From Chondrilla cf. caribensis (lineage: Eukaryota; Porifera; Demospongiae; Chondrillida; Chondrillidae), in the NCBI GenBank assembly GCA_964020155.1, contig OZ026547.1, forward strand, positions 6,198,009-6,262,008: DNA of 64,000 nucleotides, read 5' to 3'. Under the pieces are notes generated by a model. It searched no databases. It was not told where the DNA came from and worked only from the letters and a program-made list of their open reading frames with translations. The position numbers and the translations under genes were made by a program. Positions 44,601 through 56,938 of this stretch are shown here, in pieces. Each line of letters starts with the position of its first letter. Within the stretch, counting starts at the first letter, position 1.

Positions 44601-44704
44601 AAGGAGAGCCAGGAATACCAGGTCCACCGAGATATAATGGAACAGATTGTGAAATAGCCGAACTAGCAGAAATCATATGTAATGAAGAGACAGCTCCAAA
44701 GTAG
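41639..44704 (+). CDS. U7: longest coiled-coil / collagen-like protein, 542 aa
   Basis: Exons 41639-41837 and 43275-44704; intron 1,437 bp with MITE A. Signal peptide, coiled coil, LPERTRRQD and SCSC are followed by 145 Gly-X-Y triplets without a break. A 24-residue tail, RYNGTDCEI...IICNEETAPK, has two Cys. The helix contains three complete 297-bp (99-residue, 33-triplet) repeats starting at 43631, 43928 and 44225, with partial copies on both sides; the copies are almost identical, so they are young. About a dozen Asn-Gly-Thr sequons recur through the repeats. The two C-terminal Cys could form a second knot. The coding frame is intact. U3 has a shorter version of the same exon. The promoter is TATA-less. 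Confidence 0.87.
42740..43246 (+). mobile_element. 507-bp MITE family A in U7 intron
   Basis: Same ends, length and site as the U3 copy, with perfect AATT on both sides (42736-42739 and 43247-43250). U6, at the matching place (about 36977-36990), has no element. Confidence 0.92.
43631..44521 (+). repeat. Three 297-bp coding repeats in U7 exon 2
   Basis: Period exactly 297 bp, visible from GGAAGTGATGGACAAAAAGG at 43631, 43928 and 44225; a fourth, diverging copy begins at 44522. The length is a multiple of nine, so frame and Gly register are kept. Confidence 0.93.
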
Positions 44705-47102
44705 TAAACGTATGCATTCTCCACACATTTATATACAAACATCAGATTTGAAATTAAAGAAACAAATATAACTAACATTAACTCATACCATTCAACAGTA
44801 AAACTTCATAATACTGAGCTTGTTCACAGTAATTAATCAGATCAGAATGTCTACCTTGTACAAAATATAGTTTCAATAATGTCCAATCAGAGGAAATCTA
44901 CATACACATTGTACTATCTTCAAGTGAAGTGTTCATAATAGAGAAAATCCATTGCATATCCCTTGGTAAGTGCATGTGTTTGCATGTTTATTCGTAGAGT
45001 ATCATGGAAATGGTGTCTTTCTAATACAGTTTAGTTTGAACTTTTGAAACTTTAGCTGAGAAGGAAATAGATATGAAGCTACATGTACATATGAGATCTA
45101 TATCAAACATTGACCACTTTCGTTTGTGCCTGTGGACATACCAGTAAGCATAGCAATCTCTACTGCTTAGTACACAGCCAGGAGGGGTATATGAATGACA
45201 GATTAAAACGAGATTAGTCAAAAAAGGCACAAACACAAGTATTCCCTTTTGAAGGACTATATAATTCCTGAAACTACAATAATGAATTCTTATTGTCACT
45301 GATGGAGAAGCTATCTCTTGTAAGATTGTTCATACCATTATTACACTAATTATGCAGTTATTATGCTAACTACACAGTTTTCTCTACCACCAGTGAACTT
45401 CAGTTGAGGTCACGATCACTGTGGGTCACACTCCTCAGGTTCAATTGGGACATCGGGGTCAAAGTACACTCAAACCTGGTTAACTTGTACACTGCAGTAA
45501 TAATGTACTATAGATTTGGTTTCAAATGTCCTGCTGTTCCTAATTTCGATGTTTTCATTTTTTCATGTTGTTTCAATTATTCGATCATAATAAGATGCAT
45601 AACAAAGAGTATTTACTTTGTTTCAATATAATTATTATAAAGACACATAATTGTGCTAGATGACTTTTGTACACAAATATTTTTTCAAACCAGAACCCCC
45701 TTCATGCCATTTGAACCAGAGATGATGTCACTGAACGTGTACTAACACACATGCGACTAATGCATACAAGTGTGGTACATACATGCACTTAAAAGTATAC
45801 ATACAGACATACGAAATCATTTTGACAGTAATTGGTTTAATCAAAGCATATATTAGGGAATCCATACAACAGAGGTGTGTATATCATCACAGTACTCCAA
45901 TCAGATATTATAGTGACAAGAATATTGACATCTATTTCTGCCTGTGTCTGTGATGGATTATCATGTACACTGAATTAATTAATTCATAATCACAGACAAT
46001 AATTACAATAATTTAACCCCGCATTCGACATTGTAATTGTATCACAGTGAATATTTGCTATTGCGCCAAACAGTTTTACCCACCGTATTATTTGTAAATG
46101 AATTCACTTTTATGGTTACGCTATACATGCAATCCGTCATCTTGCAATTCCCCCATCATCCCTTTATCTGTGCACAAATTTGCACTTTTGTATTTGCCTC
46201 AGTTACAGATAATCTAGCTAACAATTTTCAGAGCTAATTAGCCAAAAAGCATTCTACAGTTGACATGACAATGAAGTGAAAAATTTGTAAATACAGAGAG
46301 AGGAATTTGACAATAACGCCAGAAATACTTGCTCAGACCGTTTCTTGAAGAAGCTGGCCATACAAGAACAACAAGAACCTCCTCGACTTGGCAGGGAACA
46401 AGGAGATGTTGGAGACACGTGATCAACTAGGACCACAAGGAACTTCCGGACATCCAGGAGTACTAGGAGATGTCGAAGACACACAAGTGAGTGCACTTTA
46501 CAGGATTCAGTTTAGCCTTACAAGTACAAATCTAATAATGGGAAGACATAGTTATTATTCAATAATATTATTAGTGGTACAACTATGCATGTATTGATAA
46601 TAATATTATATGGATAAGTTGACACACAATGGACAAAATAAGAATGTCACACAAGTGACTGCACATGTTCATGATGTCTAATCTGCTTACGGGGTGCTAA
46701 AAACGATATATGACACCTAATATCCATCACAACAAAGGCAATATGCCCATTATGCATTGCCTAGATTTAGAATTTTGTGTCAAAATTTGAGTGCAAACAG
46801 CTTCATTGAAAGTTATAAACCTATAAGCCATACCTAAGTCATTCCAGTACAAGGGGCAGTAGATCAATGAGTTAACATTAAATACTTGTTTCAGAGGGAA
46901 GAACATAACCTAAGAATGGAATGAGTCTTCGAATGATTCGAACATTCAAATACGCCCCCATATTCAGCAGTCAGTTAGAGTGTGTCAAGTGAGCATGCAC
47001 TTGCAACTCAAACAATTTAAACACCAATGCACACATGGAAGTACAGTAACCATAACTTACAGCACACTCCAAGGATCATTAAGAATGTACATATGATATT
47101 AC

Positions 47103-47141
<39 letters not shown>

Positions 47142-47358
47142 GACACTCCAACCTCAACACCCTTCAATTAACTTGTTTACACCAAGACAGAATTACTAAG
47201 GCTTCCACATTCCCATTATCACTATAGTTATTCATTGAGCAGACCTAGAAATACACAATGAATATCATTAAAAGTGGCCTGGTTCTCAGTCTGCCTGTCG
47301 GCTGTGCTTACCACAAACTAGCATTGACAAACTTCGAGTAGTGACTGAAGCTACAGTT
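44705..47358 (+). other. U7-U8 intergenic
   Basis: Begins almost identical to the text after U6 (to about 46030), then CGCCAAACAGTTTTACCC, a relict Gly-X-Y exon with intact donor (about 46420-46486), a short (CA)n (47105-47138), and a TATA-less promoter (TTCTCAGTCTGCC at about 47283). From about 46.6 kb onward it is nearly identical to the stretch before U11. Confidence 0.6.
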
Positions 47359-49410
47359 ATGGCTACAAGCATTCAGGTCCTTGTACAAGTGGCTATGTTT
47401 TGCTGTGTGATGACTACCAGTATGGGGGGTATCACTGATTGGCAAAAGGCATTTTCACAACTTGAAAACAAAGTGATGGTACAACAAGAAGAAATCAACT
47501 CACTTCACCAGATAATAGAACAGTTGGAGAAGAGACTAGAACAACTCGAAGTGAAAGGTGAGTTTGTTGAGGTTCAGATACAACCTGCACTCCCTACTCT
47601 TCATGCCTGTCAGTCAGAACCACCCTTCATGGGTTTATTTCGTTGCAAAATGTCATCCCACATTGCTTAGTTGCAAGAAAATACACCATAATGGAGAATG
47701 GTGAATTCAATCGTTGTATCAATGGAGAAAAATTCCAAGTATTTCTGAATTCACTATTGACACTATTCTACAGTTGGTTGTACAGTCATGAATCACTTGG
47801 TGTGGCCATTGATAAAGTAATCCAATTGCGATGAAAACAGGTGGGGCTTGTTCCCCCACTGCAGAATTCCTTGGGTGCCATTTTCAGGTTGAGAAAGACC
47901 ATCACTGAAAATATTACTTTCACCAAAGTCTTGGCGCGAAAATTGTACACAAATTTCTAATTCTCGTCATTTCTATAGCAGGCATTTTTTTCAGTGTATT
48001 ATTATGCTAGGTGTGCACTATGTCAGAATACATTAAAATACTGTAATAATATACTGGTGGGCGCCTAGTATAGTAGCCCCCAGGGCTAAAGGCTCACCCA
48101 CATTAAATAAGATTCCATATCCATATCCATATATAATTGTCACATAATTGCAAATGTCTGAGAAAATTCACACAGCCCGGCTGCCCATTCAGATGTCCTC
48201 AATAATGAATTGATGAACCCTAATAATCAAAATAATAATAATCAAAATAATAATAATCAAAATAATAATAATCAAAATCAAAAGTGTTTTTGAAAATCAA
48301 TGAAAATTATAGCATAATTACAGTATAGTCTATATTGAATACAGTATGTCCTAATCCATATATAATCATGCTGCTAATTTGGATTTTATAGGTTTATTGC
48401 TGTTAACAGAAAAACGTCCGGAAAGAACTAGACGACAAGATAGTTGCATTTGTCCACCTGGACCACAAGGGGTTAGAGGAACACCGGGACTGAATGGGAT
48501 AAATGGAACAAAGGGTGAAAAGGGAGACCCAGGAATACCAGGGCCACAGGGACTTAATGGAACGAAGGGTGGACGAGGAGAAACAGGACAATCAGGGACT
48601 GCTGGAATGAAAGGTGAACGAGGACTGGAAGGAAAGCAAGGACTACAGGGAGAGCAAGGTCCAAGAGGAAGCAAGGGGAAGAAAGGGGAAATAGGAGAGC
48701 AAGGAATACAAGGACCACAGGGACTTAATGGAATGAAGGGGGAACGAGGAGAATCTGGACAGCCAGGAAGTGATGGACGGAAAGGTGAAGCAGGGCTGAA
48801 AGGAGACACAGGAAAGCCAGGAATTAATGGAATAAAAGGTGATCGAGGAGAAACAGGACAACCAGGGAATGTTGGGCAGAAAGGTGAACCAGGACTGAAA
48901 GGAGAGAAAGGACTACAGGGAGAGCAAGGTCCAAAAGGATGCAAGGGGAAGAAAGGGAAAATAGGAGACAGGGGAGTGCCAGGACTTAATGGAACGAAGG
49001 GTGAACGAGGAGAAACAGGACAACCAGGGAATGTTGGACAGAAAGGTGAACCAGGAATGAAAGGAGACATAGGAGTGCCAGGACTTAATGGAACAAAAGG
49101 TGAACGAGGAGAAACAGGACAACCAGGGAATGTTGGACAGAAAGGTGAACCAGGAATGAAAGGAGACATAGGAGTGCCAGGACTTAATGGAACAAAAGGT
49201 GAACAAGGAGAAACAGGACAACCAGGGAATGCTGGACAGAAAGGTGAACCAGGAGTGACAGGGGAGCAAGGTCCAAAAGGAAACAAGGGAGAGCTTGGGG
49301 AAAGAGGACAGCCAGGAATACCAGGACCACAGGGATATAATGGAACAGATTGTGAAATAGGCAAACTAGCAGACGGCATAATATGTGATGAAGAAAAACC
49401 TGATGAGTAG
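47359..49410 (+). CDS. U8: coiled-coil / collagen-like protein, 399 aa
   Basis: Exons 47359-47557 and 48410-49410; intron 852 bp. The split codon is Glu (G/AA). KRPERTRRQD keeps R-x-R-R, followed by SCIC. 99 triplets run through GYNGTD into a 19-residue tail with Cys (CEIGKLADGIIC). One triplet is G-C-K, placing a Cys inside the helix. Six Asn-Gly-Thr sequons are present. The exon 1 protein differs slightly (ATSIQVLVQVAMFCCVMTT). U11 is almost identical. The intron contains the GGTGGGCGCCTAG/(CCATAT)n segment and a 15-bp minisatellite. Confidence 0.86.
48040..48135 (+). repeat. Hairpin plus (CCATAT)n, SINE-tail-like segment
   Basis: GGTGGGCGCCTAG pairs loosely with CTAAAGGCTCACCC, followed by GATTCCATATCCATATCC. 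Also in U9 (about 52045-52143), U10 (about 55925-56042) and U11 (about 60408-60503); absent from the U1 and U4 introns. Confidence 0.55.
48222..48283 (+). repeat. 15-bp minisatellite (AATAATAATAATCAA)n
   Basis: About four near-perfect copies in the U8 intron, repeated at about 60590-60651 in U11. Confidence 0.85.
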
Positions 49411-51086
49411 TAAACGTATGCATTTTCCACAAATTTATGAAAATCAGATTTCAAATTAAAGATACAAATAATTATTATAACCATTAACTCATACCATTCA
49501 ACTGTGAAACTCAATGATATTGAGGTTTTTCACAGTAATTAATTGGATCTGAAAGTCTACATTGTGTGAAATATACTTTTAATAAGCATCTGATTAGAGG
49601 AAATCTACATAATTGAGGTCACCGTTGTATCTCGAAGAGAAGTGTTCCTAATTGAGAAGATCTATTGTATATCCCTTGGCACGTGTTTGTTGTGTGGTTG
49701 TGTGCTGTTGTGTGTGTGTTTGCGTGTGGAGTATCATGGAAATAGTCTCTCTTTGATACAGCTAGGACAGGTTGTTTGAATTCTCAGCTGTAAAGGAACA
49801 TAGACATGATGCTACATGTACATATGGGATTTGTATTAAACATCGACCACTTATGTTTGTACCTGTGGACATACCAGTAAGCATAGTAATCATTGCCTTG
49901 AATATATTACCTCTATTGCTTAGTACACAGCCAGGAGGGGTACACGAATCATAGACTAAAGCGAGATTAGTCCAAAAAGGCACAAACACAAGTATTCCCT
50001 TTTGAAGGACTATATAATTCACTGAAACTACAATAATGACTACTTATGGTTACTACATGGTAGAAGCTACCTTTACACTAAGAATATTCTAACCTTTCTG
50101 TTTGATTTCCTATTTCACTACATTGTTCATACTATTATGATACTAACTACACAGTTTTTTTTACCACCAGTAAACTTCAGTTGAGGTTCACTGTGGGTGA
50201 GACTCCTAGGGTGGGACGGGGACATCGGGGTCGAAGACCACTCAAACCTGGTTGACTTACACACCACAGTAATATGTATTATAGATGTCGGCTCAAATGT
50301 CCTACTGTAATAAATGTTGATGTTTTCATCACTTGATGTTGTTTGATTATTGGATCATAATAAGATGCATACATAAGGATATTTACTTACTTCCCATAAT
50401 TATTATAAAGACACACTTTTGGACATCAAGGAGTACAAAAAACTTCTGGACAACCAGGAGTACTGGGAAATATTGAAGACACACAAATGAGTGCACGTTA
50501 GTGGATTCAGTCTATCCTTACAAGTGCAAATTCAATAATGGGAAGATATAATTATAGTTTTTATTCAATTAGTGATGCAACTATGCATGTATTGATAATA
50601 TTACATCGATGAGTACATACATTGGACGAAATAAGAATGTCCTGCGAGTGCACATGTTCATGATGTCTAATCTGATTTTCAGATGCTAACATCAATATAT
50701 TACACTTAATATCCATCACAACAAAGGCAATATGCCGATTATGCATTGCTGAGACTCGGAATTTTGGTTAAAATTTGAGTGCAAACAGCTTCATGGAAAG
50801 TTATAAACCTATAAGGTATGCCTAAGTCATTCGAGTGCAAGGGGCGGTAGATCAATGAGTTAACATCAATTACTTGTTTCAGAGGGAAGAACAGAACCTA
50901 AGAATGGAATATGAGTCTTAGAATGTAAAAAATACAAATAAGCCCCCACATTCTACAATGAGTTAGAGTGCGTCACGGGAGCATGCACTTGCAACTCAAG
51001 CAACTTAAACACCAATGCATACATGGAAGTACAGTAACCATAACTTACAGCACACTCCAAGTGTTATTAAGAATGCATGTATGATA

Positions 51087-51131
<45 letters not shown>

Positions 51132-51362
51132 GACACCCCAACCTCGACACCCTTCAATCAACTTGTTTACACCAAGACAGAATTACTAAGGCTACCACAA
51201 TTCCTATTATCACTATAGTTATTCATTGAGCAGACCTAGAAATACACAATGAATATCATTGAAGGTGGCCCTGTTCTCAGATGACTATAAAGTCTGCCTG
51301 CTCTGTTGTGGTTACCACAAACTAGCACTGACAAACTTCAAATATTGACTTGAGCTACAGTT
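49411..51362 (+). other. U8-U9 intergenic
   Basis: Conserved 3' flank, VPVDIP block (about 49844-49954), CCACCAGTAAACTTCAGTTG block (about 50164), relict Gly-X-Y exon (about 50423-50488), (CA)n (51088-51128). Almost identical to 61779 to about 63455 up to the CA tract, then less so. Confidence 0.6.
51286..51292 (+). promoter_or_regulatory. TATA-like box of U9
   Basis: TATAAAG, 77 bases before the ATG. Confidence 0.55.
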
Positions 51363-53868
51363 ATGGTTCCAAGCATTCAGGTCTTTGTTCAAGTGGCTCT
51401 TTTGTGCTGTGTGGTGACTACCAGTATGGGGGGTATCACTGATTGGCAAAAGGCATTTTCACAACTTGAAAACAAAGTGATGGTACAACAAGAAGAAATC
51501 AACTCACTTCACCAGATAATAGAACAGTTGGAGAAGAGACTAGAACAACTTGAAGTGAAAGGTGAGTTTGGTGAGGTTCAGATACAACCTGCACTCCCTA
51601 CTCTTCATGCCTGTTAGTCAGAACCACCCTTCATGGGCTTATTTCATGTAAGATGTCACCCCACATTGGTTAGTTGCAAGAAAGTACACAATTAAATGGA
51701 GAATGGTGTATTCAACCGCTGTATCAATGGAGAAAAGTATTTCTGAATTCACTATTGACACTATTCTACAGTTGGATGTACAGTCATGAATCACTTGGTG
51801 TGGCCATTGATAAAGTAATTGCGATGAAAACGGGTGGGGCTTGTCCCCCCACACCAGAATTCCTTGGGTACCATTTTCAGGTTGAAAAAGACCATCACTG
51901 AAAATAATACTTTCACCAAAGTCTTGGCGCAAAAAATTATTATTAATACACCAATTTATTATTCTCGTCATTTCTATAGCAGGCATTTTTTCAGTATATT
52001 ACTATGCTAGGTGTGTACTATGTCAGAATATATTAATATACTGTAATAATATACTGGTGGGCACCTAGTTTAGCCCCCAGGGCTAAAGGGTCACCCACGT
52101 TAAATTTGATTCCATATCCATATCCATATCCATATCCATATACTATTGTAACATAATTGCAAATGTCTGAGAAAATTCACACAGCATGGCTGCCCATTTA
52201 GATGTCCTCAATAATGAATTCATGAACCCTAATAATCAAAATCAAAAAAGTGTTTTTAAAAATCAATGAAAATTATAGTAATATTACAGTATAGTCTATA
52301 TTGAATACAGTATGTCCTAATCCATACATAATCATGCTGCTAATTTGGATTTTATAGGTTTATTGCTGTTAACAGATAAACTTCCGGAAAGAACTAGAAG
52401 ACAAGATGATTGTAATTGTCCGCCTGGAGCAAAAGGTGTAAGAGGAACACCAGGACTGAATGGGATAAATGGAACAAAGGGTGAAAAGGGAGACCCAGGG
52501 CCACAAGGGGAGAAGGGGGGTAAAGGAGAGCTAGGACTGCCAGGACCCCAAGGACCACAAGGACTAAATGGAACAAAAGGTGAACAAGGAGAAACAGGAC
52601 AACCAGGAAATGTTGGACAGAAAGGTGAACCGGGACAGAAAGGAAAGAAAGGACCACAGGGAGAGCAAGGTCCAAAAGGAAGCAAGGGGAAGAGAGGGGA
52701 AAAAGGAGAGCCAGGAATACCAGGACCAAAGGGACTTAATGGAACAAAGGGTGAACGAGGAGATACAGGACCACCAGGAAGTGATGGACAGAAAGGTGAA
52801 CCAGGGCTGAAAGGAGACACAGGAGTGCCTGGACTTAATGGAACAAAAGGGGAACACGCAGGTATAACATGTGAGATTCGAGGGCGTTGACTAGAATTTG
52901 GTGGTTAAGGTGTTATGTAAACAATTAAGTCACAGGTAGTGTGGGCGAGTCACACGCAATCCGCATGATGATCAGTGACATTTTTAACGCACGAAATCAA
53001 TTGTACGAATACATAGCAGCAACCGTACATTTTTCTCCCTTTATGGATCGAATATTATTAAAATGTTTCTTTTAGAAATATTCGCGTATTCTTAAGCTTA
53101 TTATGTACGAGAGACACCGTCGCACGAATTTCATATTTATGCTTACGTAATCAGAACCTCGTGACAGTAACGTGATCTTGAGAAGCATTCTGGGTTTTGA
53201 GCATAGTTGAACTTCTTGGAGAATGCGCAATTTTTAACTGCAGCCCAGAGCTACGTATGCGTCGATATTAGGTAGAAGAAGGGTAAAGCTAACTTTTCAC
53301 CGTATCGCTTGTTGATATTCGCTTCCATTGTCAACATGTGACGGTTTATGTTTTTCACCTCTTGCCACGAACCGACAAAAACCGTCATATCTCAGGAATG
53401 GAGGAAGAAATCAACAAGCGATGCGGTGAAAAGTTAGGTGTCATCATTGCGAATGTTTCGAGCTAGAAAGTTAAACTCGTGCCTTCCATCAAAAATTGCG
53501 CACTTCGATAAAAGCCTTTTTCGTAGGTATGACGGCATGCCGAATATCTCGATCAAATGAGCAAAGAACGAAGTATCTAAGGGATTGAAACATAGTTAAC
53601 ACGTATTAGAAGCGTTCAAACTAATCTTTCCTGTAATAGACCGGTCTTGGAGGGATGAAGAGGCAGAAAAAATAAGAGTAATTTACCGGCGGCCATTTTG
53701 TTTACGGTACCGATCTCACATGTCATACCTGCGCATGGAGAAACCGGACAACCAGGGAATGTTGGACAGAAAGGTGAACCAGGACTGACAGGGGAGCAAG
53801 GATCAAAAGGAAACAAGGGAAAGAGAGGGAAAAAGGGAGAGCCAGGAATACCAGGTCCACCGGGATAA
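51363..53868 (+). pseudogene. U9: coiled-coil / collagen-like gene split by an insertion
   Basis: Exons 51363-51561 and 52376 onward; intron 814 bp. LPERTRRQD, DCNC and the helix are intact up to GTKGE. At 52857 an 877-bp element interrupts the exon. Reading into it adds a few residues (AGITCEIRGR after the His) and stops at a TGA (52888-52890), giving 237 residues. The remaining helix resumes in frame at 53736 and runs to a TAA at 53866-53868, where U7 and U8 read a tail codon. As it stands the gene makes a shortened helix lacking its C-terminal end; it is either inactive or a truncated product. The promoter has a TATA-like box. Confidence 0.83.
52857..53733 (+). mobile_element. 877-bp foldback MITE inside U9 exon 2
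   Basis: The ends CGCAGGTATAACATGTGAGA and the complement of the right end match at all but one position of about 21. It is flanked by CA (52855-52856 and 53734-53735). U5 and U2 read GGTGAACATGGAGAAA without it. The interior folds back: 53290-53316 pairs with 53410-53436 (26 of 27), and GCGCAATTTTT near 53224 pairs with AAAAATTGCGC near 53494. No protein is encoded. Confidence 0.87.
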
Positions 53869-55232
53869 AATGGAACAGATTTTGATATAATGGCTGAACT
53901 AGCAGAAATCATATGTAATAAAGAGACACCTATAAAGTAGTAAACGGATGCATTTTCCACAAATTTATATACAAACATCAAATTTGAAATTTAAGAAACA
54001 AATATAACTAACCATTAACTCATAGCATTCAACTGTGAAACTCTACACTTCTGAGCGTATTCACAGTAATTAATCAGATCAGAATGTTGACCTTTTACAA
54101 AATATAGTTTCAATAAATGTCTAATCAGAGGAAATTTACATACACATTGTACTATCTCCAAGTGAAGTGTTCCTAAGAGAGAAGATCCATTGCATATCCC
54201 TTGGTATGTGCATGTGTTCTGTGGTTGTGCATGTGTTTGCAAGTGTATTTGTAGAGTATCATGGAAATTGTGTCTTTCTAATACAGTTTTGTTTGAACTC
54301 TTGAAACTTTAGCTGTGAAGGACATAGATATGAAGCTACATGTACGTATGAGACCTATATCAAACATTGACCACTTTCGTTTGTGCCTGTGGACATATCA
54401 GTAAGGATAGCAATCTGCTTAGTACACAGCCAGGAGGGGTACACGAATCATAGACTAAAACGAGATTAGTGAAAAAGGCACAAACACAAGTATTCCCTTT
54501 TGAAGGATTATATAATTCCTGAAACTACAATAATGAATTCTTATAGTCCCTGGTAGAGAAGGTTTCTCTTGTAAGATTGTTCATACCATTATTATACTAA
54601 TTATACAGTTATTATGCTAACTACACAGTTTTTCTCTGCCACCAGTAAACCTCAGTTGAGGTTCACTGTGGGTCGGACTCCTCAGGTTCAATTGGGACAT
54701 CGGGGTCAAAGTACACTCAAACCTGGTTGGCTTGTACACCACAGTAATAATGTGCTATATATTTCATTTCAAATGTCCTACTGTTCTTAATGTTGATGGT
54801 ATCATTATTTCAAGTTGTTTCAATTATTGGATCATAATAAGATGCATATAAAAGAGTATTTACTTAGTTTCCATATAATTATTATAAAGACACATTATTG
54901 TGTTAGATGGCTTTTTGCCCAAAATATTATTAGGGGCCCGACCAATATATATATATATATATAATATTGGTTATTGGTTGTATAATACACACACACACAC
55001 AGACACCCCAACCTCGACACCCTTCAATCAACTTGTTTACACCAAGACAGAATTACTAAGGCTTTTACAATTCCTATTATCACTATAGTTATTCATTGAG
55101 CAGACCTAGAAATACACAATGAATATCATTGAAAGGGGCCTTGTTCTCAGGTGACTATAAAGTCTGCCTGCTGTGTTGTGGTTACCACAAACTAGCACTG
55201 ACAATCTTCGAGTATTGACTGAAGCTACAGTT
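53869..55232 (+). other. U9-U10 intergenic (shortened)
   Basis: Starts with the U9 lost tail, then the standard 3' flank, but jumps at about 54930 from the TTAGATGGCTTTTTGCCC segment to a TA-rich palindrome (ACCAATATATATA...TATTGGT) and a short (CA)n (54987-55001). The relict exon and about 2 kb present in other intervals are missing, so a deletion has occurred. Confidence 0.6.
55156..55162 (+). promoter_or_regulatory. TATA-like box of U10
   Basis: TATAAAG, 77 bases before the ATG. Confidence 0.55.
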
Positions 55233-56938
55233 ATGACTACAAGCATTCGGGTCTTTGTTCAAGTGGCTTTTTTGTGCTGTGTGATGACTACCATAATGGG
55301 GGGTATCACTGATTGGCAAAAGGCATTTTCACAACTTGAAAACAAAGTGATGGTACAACAAGAAGAAATCAACTCACTTCACCAGATAATAGAACATTTG
55401 GAGAAGAGACTAGAACAACTTGAAGTGAAAGGTGAGTTAAGTGAGGTTCAAATACAACCTACAGTCCCTACTCTTCATTAGTTAGTTAGTTGGAACCTCC
55501 CTTTATTGGTTTATTTCATTGTAAGATGTCACCCCACATTGGTTAGTTGCAAGAAAGTATACTATTAAATGGAGAATGGTGAATTCAACCGTTGTATCAA
55601 TGGAGAAAAATTCCAAGTATTTTTGAAATCACTATTGACATTATTCTACAGTTGGATGTACAGGCATGAATCACTTGGTGTGGTCATTGGTAAAGGAATT
55701 CAATCGCGATGAAAACTTGTGGGGCTTCTTCTCCCACACCAGAATTCCTTGGGTACCATTTTCAGGTCGTGAAAGACCATCACTGAAAATATTACTTTCA
55801 CCAAAGTCTTGGCCCTAAAATTGTCCACCAATTTCTAATTCTCGTCATTTCTATAGCAGGCATTTTTTTCAGTGTATTATTATGCTAGGTGTACACTATG
55901 TCAGAATACATTAATATACTGTAATAATATACTGGTGGGCGCCTAGTATAGTAGCCCCCAGGGCTAAAGGCTCACCCACATTAAATAAGATTCCATATCT
56001 ATATCCATATCCATATCCATACACATATCTATATCCATATACTATTGTAACATAATTGCAAATGTCCGAGAAAATTCACACAGCATGGCTGCCCATTTAG
56101 ATGTCCTCAATAATGAATTGATGAACCTAATAATCAAAATCTAAAAAGTGCTTTTGAAAATCAATGAAAATTATAGTAATATTACAGTATAGTCTATATT
56201 GAATTCAGTATGTCCTGATCCATACATAATCATGCTGCTAATTTGGATTTTATAGGTTTATTGCTGTTAACAGACAAACTTCCAGAAAGAACTAGAAGAC
56301 AAGATGTTTGCAATTGTCCACCTGGACCAGAAGGAACACCAGGGCTGAATGGGATAAATGGAACAAAGGGTGAAAAGGGAGACCCAGGGCCACATGGGGA
56401 GAGGGGTGAAAAAGGAGAGCTAGGACTGCCAGGATCTCCAGGACGCCAAGGCATTAATGGAACAAAAGGTGAACGAGGAGAAAAAGGACAACCAGGGAAT
56501 GTTGGACAGAAAGGTGAACCAGGAATGAAAGGAGAGAAAGGACTACAGGGAGAGCCAGGTCCAAGAGGAAGCCAGGGGAAGAAGGGGAAACAGGGAAATA
56601 ATGGTACGAAGGGGGAACATGGAGAAAAAGGAAAACCAGGGAAAGATGGACGAAAAGGTGAAGCAGGACTGAAAGGAGACATAGGAGAGTCTGGACTTAA
56701 TGGATCAAAAGGTGAACCAGGACTGAAAGGAGACATAGGAGTTCCAGGACTTAATGGAACAACAGGTGAACGTGGAGAAACAGGACAGCCAGGGAATGTT
56801 GGACAGAAAGGTGAAACAGGACAAAAAGGAGAGCAAGGTCCAAAAGGAAACAAGGGAATGAGAGGAGAAAAGGGAGAGCAAGGACCACAGGGATATAATG
56901 GAACAGATTGTGTAACTAACAGAACGCGCACGTTATAA
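55233..56938 (+). CDS. U10: coiled-coil / collagen-like protein, 287 aa
   Basis: Exons 55233-55431 and 56274-56938; intron 842 bp. The start is MTTSIRVFVQVAFLCC. LPERTRRQD and VCNC are kept. The first triplets are shortened (GPEGTPGLNG, two triplets fewer than [10 protein letters not shown]). The helix holds Asn-Gly-Thr sequons and one Asn-Gly-Ser (GLNGSKGEPG). The tail begins like U8 (GYNGTDC) but continues VTNRTRTL to a TAA, losing the second Cys. Exon 2 text is closest to U1/U4 in the first half and U8 in the second, so it looks mosaic. Confidence 0.84.

Noticed and set aside
48366..49514. Long minus-strand open frames rich in Pro-Gly-Ser (PGSPFSP, CPVSPRSP) opposite each collagen exon
   Set aside because: They are the antisense of Gly-X-Y coding sequence, which avoids stop codons on the other strand. 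No start context, splice sites or independent conservation support them.
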